Source: Phreatobacter sp. (GTDB taxonomy: Bacteria > Pseudomonadota > Alphaproteobacteria > Rhizobiales > Phreatobacteraceae). Taken from it: a stretch of DNA of 33,589 nt. Below, piece after piece: positions 1 through 8,231 of this stretch. Position 1 is the stretch's first letter. Each line of letters opens with the position of its first letter. The stretch covers positions 1 to 33,589 of the forward strand of contig JAIEPJ010000167.1 in NCBI GenBank assembly GCA_019749835.1. The letters are read 5' to 3'. Position numbers and translations under genes: made by a program. Under the pieces are notes generated by a model. That model worked only from the letters and a program-made list of their open reading frames with translations. It was not told the origin of the DNA and searched no databases.

Positions 1-1424
1 GCCTCGAAACCATGCAGCCGACGGTCGCCTGCCGAGACGAGAGGCTGGAAATGCAGTTCGAACCTGCAGTCGCGGCTGGTGTCCCGGATGGTCTTCTCAA
101 GGTGGCGGCGCCCCTCGAGCTCTTCCTGCATGTTTTCGCTGAAGAGGACGGCCTGGCTGCGGCCAAGGCTCTTGGCGTGGTAGAGCGCCACATCGGCCGC
201 GCGCATCAGGTCCTCGACCTCGCCCGCGCCAATGCGGACACCGACGCTGGCCGAGACGGTCAGGGTGTGGCGCGCCAGCACGAAGGGCGTCGCCATGTCC
301 GCGACGATGGCCTCGGCCAGAGCCACGGTATCGGCCGCATCGACATCGCGGATACGGGCGATGACGAATTCGTCGCCGCCGACCCGCCCGATCATGTCGT
401 CGTCCCGCAGGCGCTCGCGCAGGCGCGTCACCACCGCCTTGATCAACTGGTCACCGGCGGCATGACCGAGGCGGTCGTTGACCTCCTTGAACCGGTCGAT
501 GTCGACATAGAACAGCGCGACATCGGTAAAGCGGCCGGCCTTTTTCGATTGCGTGATGACGTCCGTCAGCAGGCTGACGAAGCGGCTCCGGTTAAGGGCG
601 CCGGTCATCGCGTCGTGATGGGCGAGGAAGAGGACGTGCCGGTCGACGTCCTGCTTGCTGCGCATCGAGCGGGCCACGGCCATCGCGATCGCCGTCATCA
701 GGAGGATGACCAGGAGCGCGGTGCCTGCAACGCCGTACATGATGCCCCGGGACCGTTGGTCTGCCGCCGCCAGATAGGGCTCGATGACGCGCCGGACCTC
801 CATGACAGCGCGCACGTCCCCGATGTTCCAGTCATGGCGCGGCGAGTAGGCATCCGTGTTGTGGCAGGCGACACAGGCATCGTTGGTCATCCGGTCCGAA
901 ATCGCCACCCGCAGGACGCGCTGGCCGTTGCGGACCTCGGTCGCGGAGATGATCCGGTCGGGTTCCTGCCGGAAGATGTCCCAGGCGCGCTGCTGGAAGT
1001 CGTCCATGGTTCGGTCGGCCCTGTGCGGCCATGGATAGGGGCTGACCAGGGCGAGGCTGGTCGCCTTCTTGGCCAGGAGATCGGAGATGTCCTGCACGAA
1101 GGTCGCCGGCAGGGGGATGGCACCGGGATCGCCGGCATGGATCGCGCTCGGGTTCAGGGTGCCCGCGGCGGTGGCCTTGGCCACGACATGCTGGGTGTAG
1201 TAGCCGCGGGTGATCTTGATCTGTTCGGCGACTTCAATGTTGCTGCGATAGGCGGCGTCGATGGCCGCGGCCTGCATCGCCTGCGGCAGATAGAGCCAGA
1301 CGGCGCCGACACCGATGGCGATGAGCGCGATCATCGGACCGACGAGGTGCCAGACTGTCGAGGGGCGCCACAGCCATTGGCGGGGGGCAGTTCGCTCCCG
1401 GGACAGCCCGTCTTGTGTACTCAT
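1..1424 (-). CDS. Membrane GGDEF-EAL protein with haem-c sensor domain (partial)
   Basis: Cyclic-di-GMP signalling protein, cut by the left edge after 474 codons. Seen: a transmembrane segment at about residues 26-46; a periplasmic domain of about 180 residues with a single CVACH haem-c attachment motif (184-188, at 861-875); a second transmembrane segment at about 228-251; a GGDEF domain with intact GGDEF at 349-353 (366-380); and the beginning of an EAL domain, with FELHFQPL at 455-462 and the window ending inside the expected EAL motif (GFEA). The periplasmic part resembles the Tll0287-like/DUF3365 haem sensor family. Known: GGDEF makes and EAL degrades c-di-GMP, but which activity dominates cannot be told because the EAL domain is missing. 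Inference: a redox- or gas-sensing c-di-GMP enzyme. The ATG at 1424 is chosen because the first helix follows at a normal distance. It lies 155 bp downstream of rpe on the same strand. Confidence 0.9.
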   Translation of the reverse strand, partial: MSTQDGLSRERTAPRQWLWRPSTVWHLVGPMIALIAIGVGAVWLYLPQAMQAAAIDAAYRSNIEVAEQIKITRGYYTQHVVAKATAAGTLNPSAIHAGDPGAIPLPATFVQDISDLLAKKATSLALVSPYPWPHRADRTMDDFQQRAWDIFRQEPDRIISATEVRNGQRVLRVAISDRMTNDACVACHNTDAYSPRHDWNIGDVRAVMEVRRVIEPYLAAADQRSRGIMYGVAGTALLVILLMTAIAMAVARSMRSKQDVDRHVLFLAHHDAMTGALNRSRFVSLLTDVITQSKKAGRFTDVALFYVDIDRFKEVNDRLGHAAGDQLIKAVVTRLRERLRDDDMIGRVGGDEFVIARIRDVDAADTVALAEAIVADMATPFVLARHTLTVSASVGVRIGAGEVEDLMRAADVALYHAKSLGRSQAVLFSENMQEELEGRRHLEKTIRDTSRDCRFELHFQPLVSAGDRRLHGFE

Positions 1425-1579
1425 GTTCGCCCGGCCACTCAGCGGGTCTGATCCTCACCCCGCCCGAAGACCCTATTGTTCCCGAATTAACAGGATGTTG
1501 CGGCCTTTATGCGTTCGTCTGGCGCGGTTGCGTCTTGATGTATGATTCGTGTGTTTTCGACGGGCCCCGCCGTCACGGA

Positions 1580-2263
1580 TCAGGCGATCAGGCCTCGCGC
1601 GCCCTCTGCCGCCTCGCGGATCGCGGTGATGGCGGCGCCATAGCGCGCCGCGCCCTCCCGGAAGACGGCGGAACCGGCGACGAGGACGTCAGCGCCGGCG
1701 GCGGCGACGAGCGGTGCCGTGGCTGGTGTCACGCCGCCATCCACCTCGATCAGGATGTCATGGCCGATGGTCATCTGGCGGATCTCGGCGATCTTCTCGA
1801 CCTGGCCTGCGATGAAGGCCTGGCCGCCGAAGCCAGGGTTCACCGTCATGACGACGACGAGGTCGAGAAGGTCGAGCACATGGGCGATGGCGCTGGCTGG
1901 CGTCGCCGGATTGAGCGCGACGCCCGCCTTCTTGCCGAGCCCCCGGATCGCCTGGAGCGAGCGGTGGAGATGGGGACCGGCCTCGGCATGGACGGTGATC
2001 AGATCGGCGCCGGCGCGGGCGAAGGCCTCGAGATAGGGATCGGCCGGGGCGATCATGAGGTGCACGTCGAAGACACGGGCCGAATGCGGGCGAAGCGCCT
2101 TCACCACGTCGGGGCCGAAGGTGATGTTCGGCACGAAATGGCCGTCCATCACGTCGAGATGGATCCAGTCAGCGCCGGCGGCATCGACGGCGCGCACCTC
2201 CTCGCCGAGCTTGGCGAAGTCAGCGGCGAGGATCGAGGGGGCGATGAGGATGGGGCGGGTCAT
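1580..2263 (-). CDS. rpe: Ribulose-phosphate 3-epimerase
   Basis: Interconverts D-ribulose 5-phosphate and D-xylulose 5-phosphate in the cytoplasm (pentose phosphate pathway, Calvin cycle). The 227-residue protein is a full-length TIM barrel of normal size for the family. Visible signatures: [10 protein letters not shown] near the N-terminus (S10), [12 protein letters not shown] (H35, D37), FDVHLMI (H68), VNPGFGGQ at about 141-148, and EVDGG (D175); the two His and two Asp are the metal and catalytic positions of Rpe. An in-frame extension runs up to 2413, but the ATG at 2263 starts exactly at the conserved N-terminus ([10 protein letters not shown]), so it is preferred. The gene is divergent from the oxidoreductase at 2412. 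Confidence 0.96.
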   Translation of the reverse strand: MTRPILIAPSILAADFAKLGEEVRAVDAAGADWIHLDVMDGHFVPNITFGPDVVKALRPHSARVFDVHLMIAPADPYLEAFARAGADLITVHAEAGPHLHRSLQAIRGLGKKAGVALNPATPASAIAHVLDLLDLVVVMTVNPGFGGQAFIAGQVEKIAEIRQMTIGHDILIEVDGGVTPATAPLVAAAGADVLVAGSAVFREGAARYGAAITAIREAAEGARGLIA

Positions 2264-2337
2264 GGTCGCAGGGCCTCGCGGGATGCCGTTGCGCGGCGGG
2301 TAGCATGCGGCAAGGTGCGCGGGCAATGAGGGTCTGC

Positions 2338-2351
2338 CATCGCTTGCGATG
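2338..2351. promoter_or_regulatory. Palindrome in the rpe/oxidoreductase divergent gap
   Basis: CATCGC-tt-GCGATG is a perfect 6-bp inverted repeat in the 148-bp gap between two divergent genes. GCGATGC recurs at 2389-2395. It could be an operator for a dimeric regulator. This rests on sequence shape only; no regulator is encoded next to it. Confidence 0.25.
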
Positions 2352-2411
2352 CGGCGGGGTCCCCGGCACTGTTGATCTGCCCCCATTCGCGATGCCCGCA
2401 GCGACGGATTC

Positions 2412-3656
2412 ATGACCCATCTTCACGACATCATCGTTCTCGGCGCCGGCATGGTCGGCGTCTCGACCGCCCTGCATGGCCGCATGCGCGGCCTCGACGT
2501 GGTGCTCGTTGACCGCCGCCAGCCCGGCGAGGAGACAAGTTATGGCAATTCCGGTGTCATTGACGCCGGCAATCTCTTTCCGGTGGCGATGCCGCGCGAC
2601 CTGCCGACCCTGTTCCAGCACGCGCTGAACCGGCAGACCGCCTCGCATTACCATCTGTCGGCCCTGCCGCAGGTCGCCCGCTGGATGTTCGACTACTGGC
2701 GCTGGTCGGCACCGGACAAGCTGGAAGAGACGGCGCGCGTCATGCGGCCTTTCTTCGCCCAGGCGGTGGAGACCCATCGCGAACTGATGGCGGTGGCCGG
2801 GGCCGAGCGCTATTTTCGCCAGACCGGCTGGATCGAACTCTACCGCAGCCCCGAGAGCCTGGCCGCCCAGGACCGCCGTCTCGCCCTGTCGCGCGAATAT
2901 GGCATCGACAACGTCAAGCTGAATCAGGCCGAGACGCTGGAACTGGAGCCGCATCTGAAGGGCACCTTCGCCGGCTCCATCTGGTGCAAGGGGGCGAATA
3001 CCGTGTCGAGCCCGGGAGGCGTGACCAAGGCCTATGCGGAAGCCTTCGTGAAGGCCGGCGGGCGTTTCGCCATCGGCGACGCGATGACGCTGGAAAAGGT
3101 GACCGGCGGCTATCGCGTGCAGACGGCGGACGGGTCCGTCACGGCGCGGCAGGTCGTGGTGGCGCTCGGCATCTGGTCAAAGGCGCTGGTGGCGAAATTC
3201 GGCTATTCGGTGCCGCTGTCGACCAAGCGCGGCTATCACCGCCACTACAAGGCCGCCGGCAATGCCTTCCTCAACCGCCAGGTCTGTGACGAGGATGTCG
3301 GCTATGTGCTCTGCCCGATGGAGCAGGGCATCCGGCTCACCACCGGCGTCGAGATCGCGCTGCCCGACGCGCCGGCGACGCCGGTGCAGGTGGAGCGGGC
3401 CTTCGCCCATGCCAAGGACCTGTTCGACCTCGGCGAGCCGGTCGAGGCCGAGCCCTGGATGGGGCGGCGGCCGGCGACCCCGGACTCGCGCCCCGTCATC
3501 GGCCCTGCGCCGCGGCACGAGGGCCTGTGGTTCGCCTTCGGCCACGGCCATTGGGGCTTCACGCTGGGGCCGGCCACCGGCAAGGCGCTGGCCATCGCCA
3601 TGCAGGGCGCGCCGCAGCCGCTCGATCTGTCGCCCTACCGCATCGACCGCTGGTGA
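2412..3656 (+). CDS. FAD-dependent D-amino-acid dehydrogenase-like oxidoreductase (DadA type)
   Basis: A 414-residue flavoprotein of the DAO superfamily. Seen: an N-terminal FAD-binding Rossmann motif ([12 protein letters not shown], with GAGMVG at 11-16), an acidic residue ending the second strand (LVDRR), the ETSYGNSG segment typical of DadA-like enzymes, and a C-terminal block [14 protein letters not shown] followed by [15 protein letters not shown], which closes the FAD site. Known: DadA enzymes oxidatively deaminate D-amino acids to 2-oxo acids and pass electrons to the respiratory chain; related members act on sarcosine, glycine betaine products or hydroxyproline, so the substrate is open. 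The ATG at 2412 opens directly on the Rossmann strand. It stands alone, with no alanine racemase beside it. Confidence 0.88.
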   Translation: MTHLHDIIVLGAGMVGVSTALHGRMRGLDVVLVDRRQPGEETSYGNSGVIDAGNLFPVAMPRDLPTLFQHALNRQTASHYHLSALPQVARWMFDYWRWSAPDKLEETARVMRPFFAQAVETHRELMAVAGAERYFRQTGWIELYRSPESLAAQDRRLALSREYGIDNVKLNQAETLELEPHLKGTFAGSIWCKGANTVSSPGGVTKAYAEAFVKAGGRFAIGDAMTLEKVTGGYRVQTADGSVTARQVVVALGIWSKALVAKFGYSVPLSTKRGYHRHYKAAGNAFLNRQVCDEDVGYVLCPMEQGIRLTTGVEIALPDAPATPVQVERAFAHAKDLFDLGEPVEAEPWMGRRPATPDSRPVIGPAPRHEGLWFAFGHGHWGFTLGPATGKALAIAMQGAPQPLDLSPYRIDRW

Positions 3657-3662
3657 GCGCGT

Positions 3663-3926
3663 TCAGACGGTGATGTCCACGAGCGGCGCGGCCGGCGGCA
3701 GGGTCGCGGCACCCGGGGACGCCCGGAGGGTAGGCTCCCCGGCGCGGATCCGTTCGGCGAGGCTTTCCCCGAAGGTCACGGCCGGTTCCGGCGCGCGGCC
3801 GGCCTTAATGTCGAGCTGTTCCTGCTTCACCGGATCGCGGGTCGGATTTTCCGGGTCGAGCCCGCGCTTGGCGTTGCTGACATCGGTGCAGTTGGCGCAG
3901 GGATAGCCGTTGACCATTTCGATCAT
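3663..3926 (-). CDS. Small conserved-looking protein with CxxC and C-terminal DITV tail
   Basis: An 87-residue soluble protein of unknown function. Seen: an N-terminal CANC motif (C10, C13) in a context YPCANCTDVSNAKRGLDPE, a hydrophilic middle, and the C-terminus LVDITV. The last five codons resemble those of the neighbouring gene at 4036 (DNA TCAGACGGTGATGTC at both 3' ends), so the two are probably related or share a targeting or binding tail. There is no signal peptide or membrane segment. A second in-frame ATG four codons in could be the start; neither has a strong ribosome site. It ends 6 bp from the convergent oxidoreductase gene. The CxxC could bind a metal or be redox active, but without a second pair this is a guess. 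Confidence 0.65.
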   Translation of the reverse strand: MIEMVNGYPCANCTDVSNAKRGLDPENPTRDPVKQEQLDIKAGRAPEPAVTFGESLAERIRAGEPTLRASPGAATLPPAAPLVDITV

Positions 3927-4018
3927 GGGGCGACACGTCCGGTGAGTGACGCCACATGTTTCGGGGCGCGGTGCGGGGTCGTTACCCGCCCGCGCGCCAT
4001 CCGTTCGGACATGGTGAA

Positions 4019-4035
4019 GGCGCGGTAAACGCGCC
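4019..4035 (-). other. Hairpin directly after a stop codon
   Basis: GGCGCG-tttac-CGCGCC (minus strand) is a perfect 6-bp stem starting at the base after the TGA of the gene at 4036. There is no T-run behind it, so it is not a classic intrinsic terminator; it could protect the 3' end of the mRNA. A similar string (TTTACCGCCGCTTCACCA) follows the stop of the P1 peptidase gene at 4461. Confidence 0.3.
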
Positions 4036-4356
4036 TCAGACGGTGATGTCGAACATCCGGGCCGACGGCATCACGGCGGCGGCATTGGGCGAGCGCGCCG
4101 GCTGCGCGGAAGCCTCCGCGGCGCGGCGCATCTCGGCGATGCGGCTGTCAAAGACGACGGCGGGGTCCTCGGTTCGCCCGGGCGCGGACGAGCCGGCGGC
4201 GCCCCGACCCTCGCTCCTCGCGGTTTCCTCGGACTGGCGGATTTCCTCCGCCCGGCGCGTCTCTTCGGCGCGACGTGCTTCCTCGGCCCGGCGATAGTCA
4301 TCGGCACGGCGGGATGTATCGATCCCGGCGGTGCTCGGTCCTGTCGTGCTCACCAT
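4036..4356 (-). CDS. Small RAEE-repeat protein with C-terminal DITV tail
   Basis: A 106-residue protein of unknown function. Seen: an unordered N-terminus (TTGPSTAG), then a charged helical stretch built from repeats of RRAEEx (RRAEEARRAEETRRAEEIRQ, about residues 21-40), a Gly/Ala/Pro-rich linker, and the C-terminus ARMFDITV. The start at 4356 is chosen because AGGAGGTG (4363-4370) sits six bases upstream; a longer in-frame ATG at 4392 lacks such a site. The C-terminal DITV and the DNA around the stop match the gene at 3663, so the two probably form a pair. The RAEE helix may be coiled coil or may bind a nucleic acid or an acidic surface; nothing visible decides this. No signal peptide or membrane segment. 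Confidence 0.6.
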   Translation of the reverse strand: MVSTTGPSTAGIDTSRRADDYRRAEEARRAEETRRAEEIRQSEETARSEGRGAAGSSAPGRTEDPAVVFDSRIAEMRRAAEASAQPARSPNAAAVMPSARMFDITV

Positions 4357-4362
4357 GGGCGG

Positions 4363-4370
4363 CACCTCCT
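4363..4370 (-). promoter_or_regulatory. Strong ribosome binding site fixing the 4356 start
   Basis: AGGAGGTG on the minus strand, six bases before ATG 4356, is a near-perfect Shine-Dalgarno sequence and favours the shorter version of this small gene. Confidence 0.8.
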
Positions 4371-4460
4371 GGTGTCCACCCCGTCCGGGCATGAGAAAGA
4401 CACAGGCGGCGAGCAGAAGCGAGGGCGGGTTTAGCGCGTGGTGAAGCGGCGGTAAAGGCG

Positions 4461-5459
4461 TCAGCGTCGGCCGTGGACGTCTTTCCAGGAGGGCAGGGCG
4501 CCGGGGAAGGGCAGGGCCTCGGCTTCAAAAACGGCGCGGGCACAGGCACGGGCGAGGACCGAGGCGGCGGTGAAGCCGATGGCCGCCATGTCGCGGGCAT
4601 AGTCGGCGACCTGCACCGCGCCCGTGGCGGCGGCGAAGACCGTGTCGCCGTCGAGCGGGGTGTGGATCGGGCGGATGGCGCGACCGAGCCCGTCCTGCGC
4701 CATGACCGCCAGATGGGTGGCCTGGCCCTTGTCGAGCACGGCATCGGTGACGACGAGGGCGATGGTGGTGTTTTCCGGGCGGGCACCTTTCAGCTTGAGC
4801 GCATGGGCATCTGAAGGCCAGGGAGAGGGCAGGCCGCGGCCGCCGAATTCGCCGCTGACCTCGTCGGTCGCCGCCCAGAAGTGGCCTGACGCGCCGATCG
4901 TGGCGCTGCCGACCGCATTGACGATGACGATGGCGCTGACGCGGTGGCCGGTCGGCGAGAGCGCCGAGGCCGAGCCGACGCCACCCTTGAGGTCGGCAGT
5001 GGTTGCACCGGTACCGGCGCCGGTCGTGCCAAGGGCGACGGGTCCGGCGGTCGCCGCGGCGGCAGCGGCATAGCCAAGGTCGCGATAGGGCGAGAAGCGG
5101 CCCCAGGCCTTGTCGCCGCCGGAGAGCAGGTCGAAGACGATGGCGCCGGGCACGATGGGCACCCGCATCGCTCCGATAGCGAAACCGCGCCCTTGTTCCG
5201 CCAGCCAGGCGCTGACGCCGCCACAGGCGTCGAGACCGAAGGCCGAACCGCCGGAAAGGACCACGGCATCGACGGTCTGCACCGTCTTGTCGGGCCGCAG
5301 CAGTTCGGTATCGCGGCTGCCGGGCGCGCCGCCGCGGACATCGACGGCGCAGACGGCCGGCCAGTCGAAGATGATCGCCGTCGTGCCGGTGCCGCGGGCG
5401 AGATCGGTGGCGTGACCGACCGTCAGGCCGGGGATATCGGTCAGGCTATTGGAGGTCAT
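4461..5459 (-). CDS. P1 family peptidase (DmpA/NylC-like, S58)
   Basis: A 332-residue Ntn-type hydrolase of the P1/S58 family, which includes L-aminopeptidase D-Ala-esterase (DmpA), beta-aminopeptidase (BapA) and nylon-oligomer hydrolase (NylC). Seen: N-terminal LTDIPGLTVGHATD, VDVRGGAPGSRDTELL, VVLSGGSAFGLDA, KGGVGSAS at about 159-166, and ARPENTTIALVVTDA at about 226-240. Known: these proenzymes cleave themselves just before a Ser or Thr that becomes the nucleophile. Inference: cleavage between N230 and T231 in ENTTI, with T231 as nucleophile, as in NylC. Its natural substrate cannot be read from sequence. No signal peptide is visible. It is divergent from ccdA across 141 bp. Confidence 0.92.
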   Translation of the reverse strand: MTSNSLTDIPGLTVGHATDLARGTGTTAIIFDWPAVCAVDVRGGAPGSRDTELLRPDKTVQTVDAVVLSGGSAFGLDACGGVSAWLAEQGRGFAIGAMRVPIVPGAIVFDLLSGGDKAWGRFSPYRDLGYAAAAAATAGPVALGTTGAGTGATTADLKGGVGSASALSPTGHRVSAIVIVNAVGSATIGASGHFWAATDEVSGEFGGRGLPSPWPSDAHALKLKGARPENTTIALVVTDAVLDKGQATHLAVMAQDGLGRAIRPIHTPLDGDTVFAAATGAVQVADYARDMAAIGFTAASVLARACARAVFEAEALPFPGALPSWKDVHGRR

Positions 5460-5600
5460 GCCGCGGCGCCGTCATGCTGATCACGCGGCATCACGCCTCT
5501 GCGATTGGGGCAAGTCAACGCTTCCGTCGGGTTCGCCGCACATATAGACAACTCGGAATGAACGGCGTGCGGCAGCGGCCGCGAACGGGGCGGAACCGGA

Positions 5601-6335
5601 ATGCCTGACGTCACCCTGACCGCGGCCCTGCTCGCGGGCCTCGTGAGTTTCCTGTCGCCCTGCGTGCTGCCGCTGGTGCCGCCCTATCTCGTCTATCTCA
5701 CCGGCGCGACGCTTGACGACCTCACCGAAGCGGAGGCGAACCCGGCCCTGGTGCGGCGCGCCGTGCTTCTGGCCCTGGTCTTCGTCGCCGGTTTCTCGAC
5801 GGTCTTCGTCGCCATGGGCGCCTCGGCCTCGCTGATAGGCCATTATATCCGCGTTCATTCGGTCACTCTGTCGATGGTGGCCGGCGTGGTGATCATCATC
5901 ATGGGCCTGCATTTCCTCGGCCTTTTCCGCATCCCGCTGCTCTACCGGCAGGCGAAGATCGACATGGCGCCGCCCAAGGCCGGTCCGGTCGGGGCCTATC
6001 TGATGGGCCTCGCCTTCGCCTTCGGCTGGACGCCCTGCATCGGCCCCGTGCTCGCCGCCATTCTGGCGGTCGCGGCTACGGAAGTGACCCTCCACAAGGG
6101 CGCGGGTCTTCTTGCGGTCTATTCGCTCGGGCTCGGCATCCCCTTCGTGCTGGCCGCCTTCGCCATCAAGCCCTTCCTGCGCTTCGCCGCCTCCATGCGC
6201 GGCCGTCTCCGTCTGGTGGAAATGGTGATGGGCGGCCTGCTGGTCGCGACCGGCCTCGCCTTCCTGACCGGACAGATGTCGACGGTCGCATTCTGGTTGC
6301 TCGAGACGTTTCCGGTCCTTGGGACAATCGGTTAG
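5601..6335 (+). CDS. ccdA: Cytochrome c biogenesis protein CcdA
   Basis: A 244-residue inner-membrane protein with about six hydrophobic segments. It carries electrons from thioredoxin across the membrane to periplasmic thiol proteins that reduce apocytochrome c before haem attachment. Seen: the two hallmark motifs LSPCVLPLVPPY (C21) and GWTPCIGPV (C146), whose cysteines form the redox pair, arranged in the internal two-fold repeat of the family. The length is that of the short CcdA form, without the periplasmic domains of DsbD. The ATG at 5601 follows GGAACCGGA. No thioredoxin or ccm gene lies next to it. The haem-c sensor at the left edge would be one client of such a system, but no direct link is shown. 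Confidence 0.95.
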   Translation: MPDVTLTAALLAGLVSFLSPCVLPLVPPYLVYLTGATLDDLTEAEANPALVRRAVLLALVFVAGFSTVFVAMGASASLIGHYIRVHSVTLSMVAGVVIIIMGLHFLGLFRIPLLYRQAKIDMAPPKAGPVGAYLMGLAFAFGWTPCIGPVLAAILAVAATEVTLHKGAGLLAVYSLGLGIPFVLAAFAIKPFLRFAASMRGRLRLVEMVMGGLLVATGLAFLTGQMSTVAFWLLETFPVLGTIG

Positions 6336-6559
6336 CGGGTTTGCGCAGAAGCGGAATATTTTATCAGTTTCTATGCGTATAAATTGGCGCGCCGGCCCTT
6401 TTGTGCCTGTGTTGAACTTTGTGACCTTCCTTCTTCAGAGCACAAGAAGCATCAGTTCCAGTATTGGTTCTGTTTTTATCATTGTTTTAGCGGTTGGCGT
6501 CCAGACTGTGCGTGCGTGGGGCAGTAGCCCCTGTCGGCTCAACCAGGATGGTTCTTGCC

Positions 6560-8146
6560 ATGTCACCTCCACTCTTGTCCGCGGGGCTGAGACGGATGCC
6601 GCCGTCATGCCGGCGGCTGCTTTGCCGAACGGCACAACGCGCGAGACGCTTTCCCGCAGATGCCAGGGGCGGGATCACGGTCCTCCTCGCCGTTACCCTG
6701 CTCCCCTTGCTGGGTATCGTCGGTGGCGCGGTCGATTACACCGTCGCTTCGGGTCGACAGTCGCGCCTGCAGAACGCGCTCGACGCGGCGGTCTTGACGG
6801 CCACGCGGTCGGTCACCGCCAACTCGACCTCCGTCCAGATCAGCGAGATCATCCGGCGCCACATCGCTGGCAATCTGGATTTCGCCAGCCATGTCACGGT
6901 CACGGTGACGCTCGATGTCGCGGCCCGATCGGTCGAGGCGAGGGCGACCTATTCTTATCATCCGCTGATCCTGCCGGTGATCGGCATTTCCAGCGTCCCG
7001 GTCGGAGCTGCGTCTTCCTCGCAACTCGGCCGCGCCTTCCTTGAAGTTGCCCTGGTCCTGGACAATTCCGGCTCCATGGCGGGATCGCGGATCTCCACCC
7101 TGCGAACGGCTTCCGCCGATCTGGCGCGCAAGGTCCTCGGCATGGCCTATATGGCCGGCGACACCAAAGTGTCGGTTGTTCCCTTCGCCTCGATGGTCAA
7201 TGTCGGCCCGTCCAATGCCGGCGCGAACTGGATCGATACCCAGGGTCATTCGCCGATCCACCATGAGAATTTCGCGACACCGGCCAAGCGCCTGCAGCTC
7301 TATTCGCAGATGAGCGGCGTCAGCTGGGCCGGTTGCGTTGAGGCTCGCCCTTCGCCGCACGACGTGACCGACAGCACGCCGGTATCCGGCAATGCTGCGA
7401 CCCTCTTCGTGCCGAGCTTTGCCCCCGACGAGCCCGACGAAGGCCAGTGGTCCGGCTTCTACAACGACTATCTGTCCGATGGGACCTGCCAGAGCGGCCT
7501 TGGAACCTCAGCGCTCGCGCGCCAGCAGCGCGTCTGCAAGTATAACGGCGCGACGCCCGACCAGTCGCTCGCCAATGGTACCCGGCGCGGGCCGAACCAC
7601 ATGTGCGATGCGAACCCGATCATCCCGCTGACGCACAATCAGACGACCCTCACGACGGCGCTGGCGGCGATGCCGGCCTATGGTGGCACCAACCTGCACG
7701 AGGCGGTGATGTGGGGCTGGCGGACGCTGTCGCCCGAGCCGCCCTTCACCGAGGGACGGGCCTACAATGATCCGCAGAACCGCAAGATCATGGTGCTGAT
7801 GACCGATGGCGCCAATGATGCCATCGGCCTGTCCACGATGAACGGGTCGTTCTATTCGGCCTATGGGTTCTCGGCGGCCGGACGCCTCGGCACGACTTCG
7901 AGCAACAGGGCCGAGATCGTCGCCAAGATGAACGAGAAGACGCTGACCTCCTGCGCCAATGCCAAGGCGGCCGGCGTGCGGATCTACACGGTCGCCTTCT
8001 TCGTGACCGACGCCACGGCGCGCAGCATCCTGCAGCAATGCGCGTCGAACCCGTCGATGGCCCTGGTGGCAGATTCCGATCAGGCGCTGACCAATGCCTT
8101 CGACGAGATCGGCAACCATATCAGCCGGCTGCGCCTGACCCATTGA
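6560..8146 (+). CDS. TadG-like pilus-assembly protein with VWA domain
   Basis: About 528 residues. Seen: a basic N-terminus, then the TadE/TadG-type segment ARGGITVLLAVTLLPLLGIVGG (about residues 35-56) with one membrane helix, an extracytoplasmic region (QSRLQNALDAAVLTATR), and a von Willebrand factor A domain beginning LEVALVLDNSGSM with the metal-site DxSxS (D168, S170, S172) and a later LMTDGAND. Cysteines in the middle (CVEA, GTCQSG, RVCKYN, HMCDAN) suggest disulphides outside the cytoplasm. Known: TadG-type proteins are envelope parts of Flp/Tad pilus systems, but many alphaproteobacteria carry lone copies. No tad gene is present here. The start is uncertain: in-frame ATGs occur at 6494, 6548, 6560 and 6596, none with a good ribosome site. 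The 224 bp upstream are AT-rich and probably hold the promoter. Confidence 0.85.
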   Translation: MSPPLLSAGLRRMPPSCRRLLCRTAQRARRFPADARGGITVLLAVTLLPLLGIVGGAVDYTVASGRQSRLQNALDAAVLTATRSVTANSTSVQISEIIRRHIAGNLDFASHVTVTVTLDVAARSVEARATYSYHPLILPVIGISSVPVGAASSSQLGRAFLEVALVLDNSGSMAGSRISTLRTASADLARKVLGMAYMAGDTKVSVVPFASMVNVGPSNAGANWIDTQGHSPIHHENFATPAKRLQLYSQMSGVSWAGCVEARPSPHDVTDSTPVSGNAATLFVPSFAPDEPDEGQWSGFYNDYLSDGTCQSGLGTSALARQQRVCKYNGATPDQSLANGTRRGPNHMCDANPIIPLTHNQTTLTTALAAMPAYGGTNLHEAVMWGWRTLSPEPPFTEGRAYNDPQNRKIMVLMTDGANDAIGLSTMNGSFYSAYGFSAAGRLGTTSSNRAEIVAKMNEKTLTSCANAKAAGVRIYTVAFFVTDATARSILQQCASNPSMALVADSDQALTNAFDEIGNHISRLRLTH

Positions 8147-8170
8147 GGGGGCGGCGTCCCTCGTCCCATG

Positions 8171-8200
8171 AAAAAACCCGCCCGGAGCGATCCGGGCGGG
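8171..8200 (-). terminator. Intrinsic terminator of the liv operon
   Basis: On the minus strand, CCCGCCCGGA-tcgc-TCCGGGCGGG forms a perfect 10-bp stem with a 4-base loop (8177-8200), followed by six T (8176-8171). It lies about 30 bp after the stop of the last liv gene at 8232, and also separates it from the convergent TadG-like gene. Confidence 0.92.
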
Positions 8201-8231
8201 CCTGTTCACGGGTGACCTGAACGGGGCAGGG

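Noticed and set aside
12-1451. A 479-codon open frame on the plus strand at the left edge
   Set aside because: The opposite strand encodes a clear GGDEF-EAL protein with all motifs; the plus-strand reading has none.
1560-1575. GACGG/CCGTC inverted repeat after rpe as a terminator
   Set aside because: Only a 5-bp stem and no T-run on the minus strand.
6319-7044. A plus-strand open frame starting in the ccdA 3' end
   Set aside because: It overlaps the TadG-like gene in another frame and has no protein-like features after the first residues.
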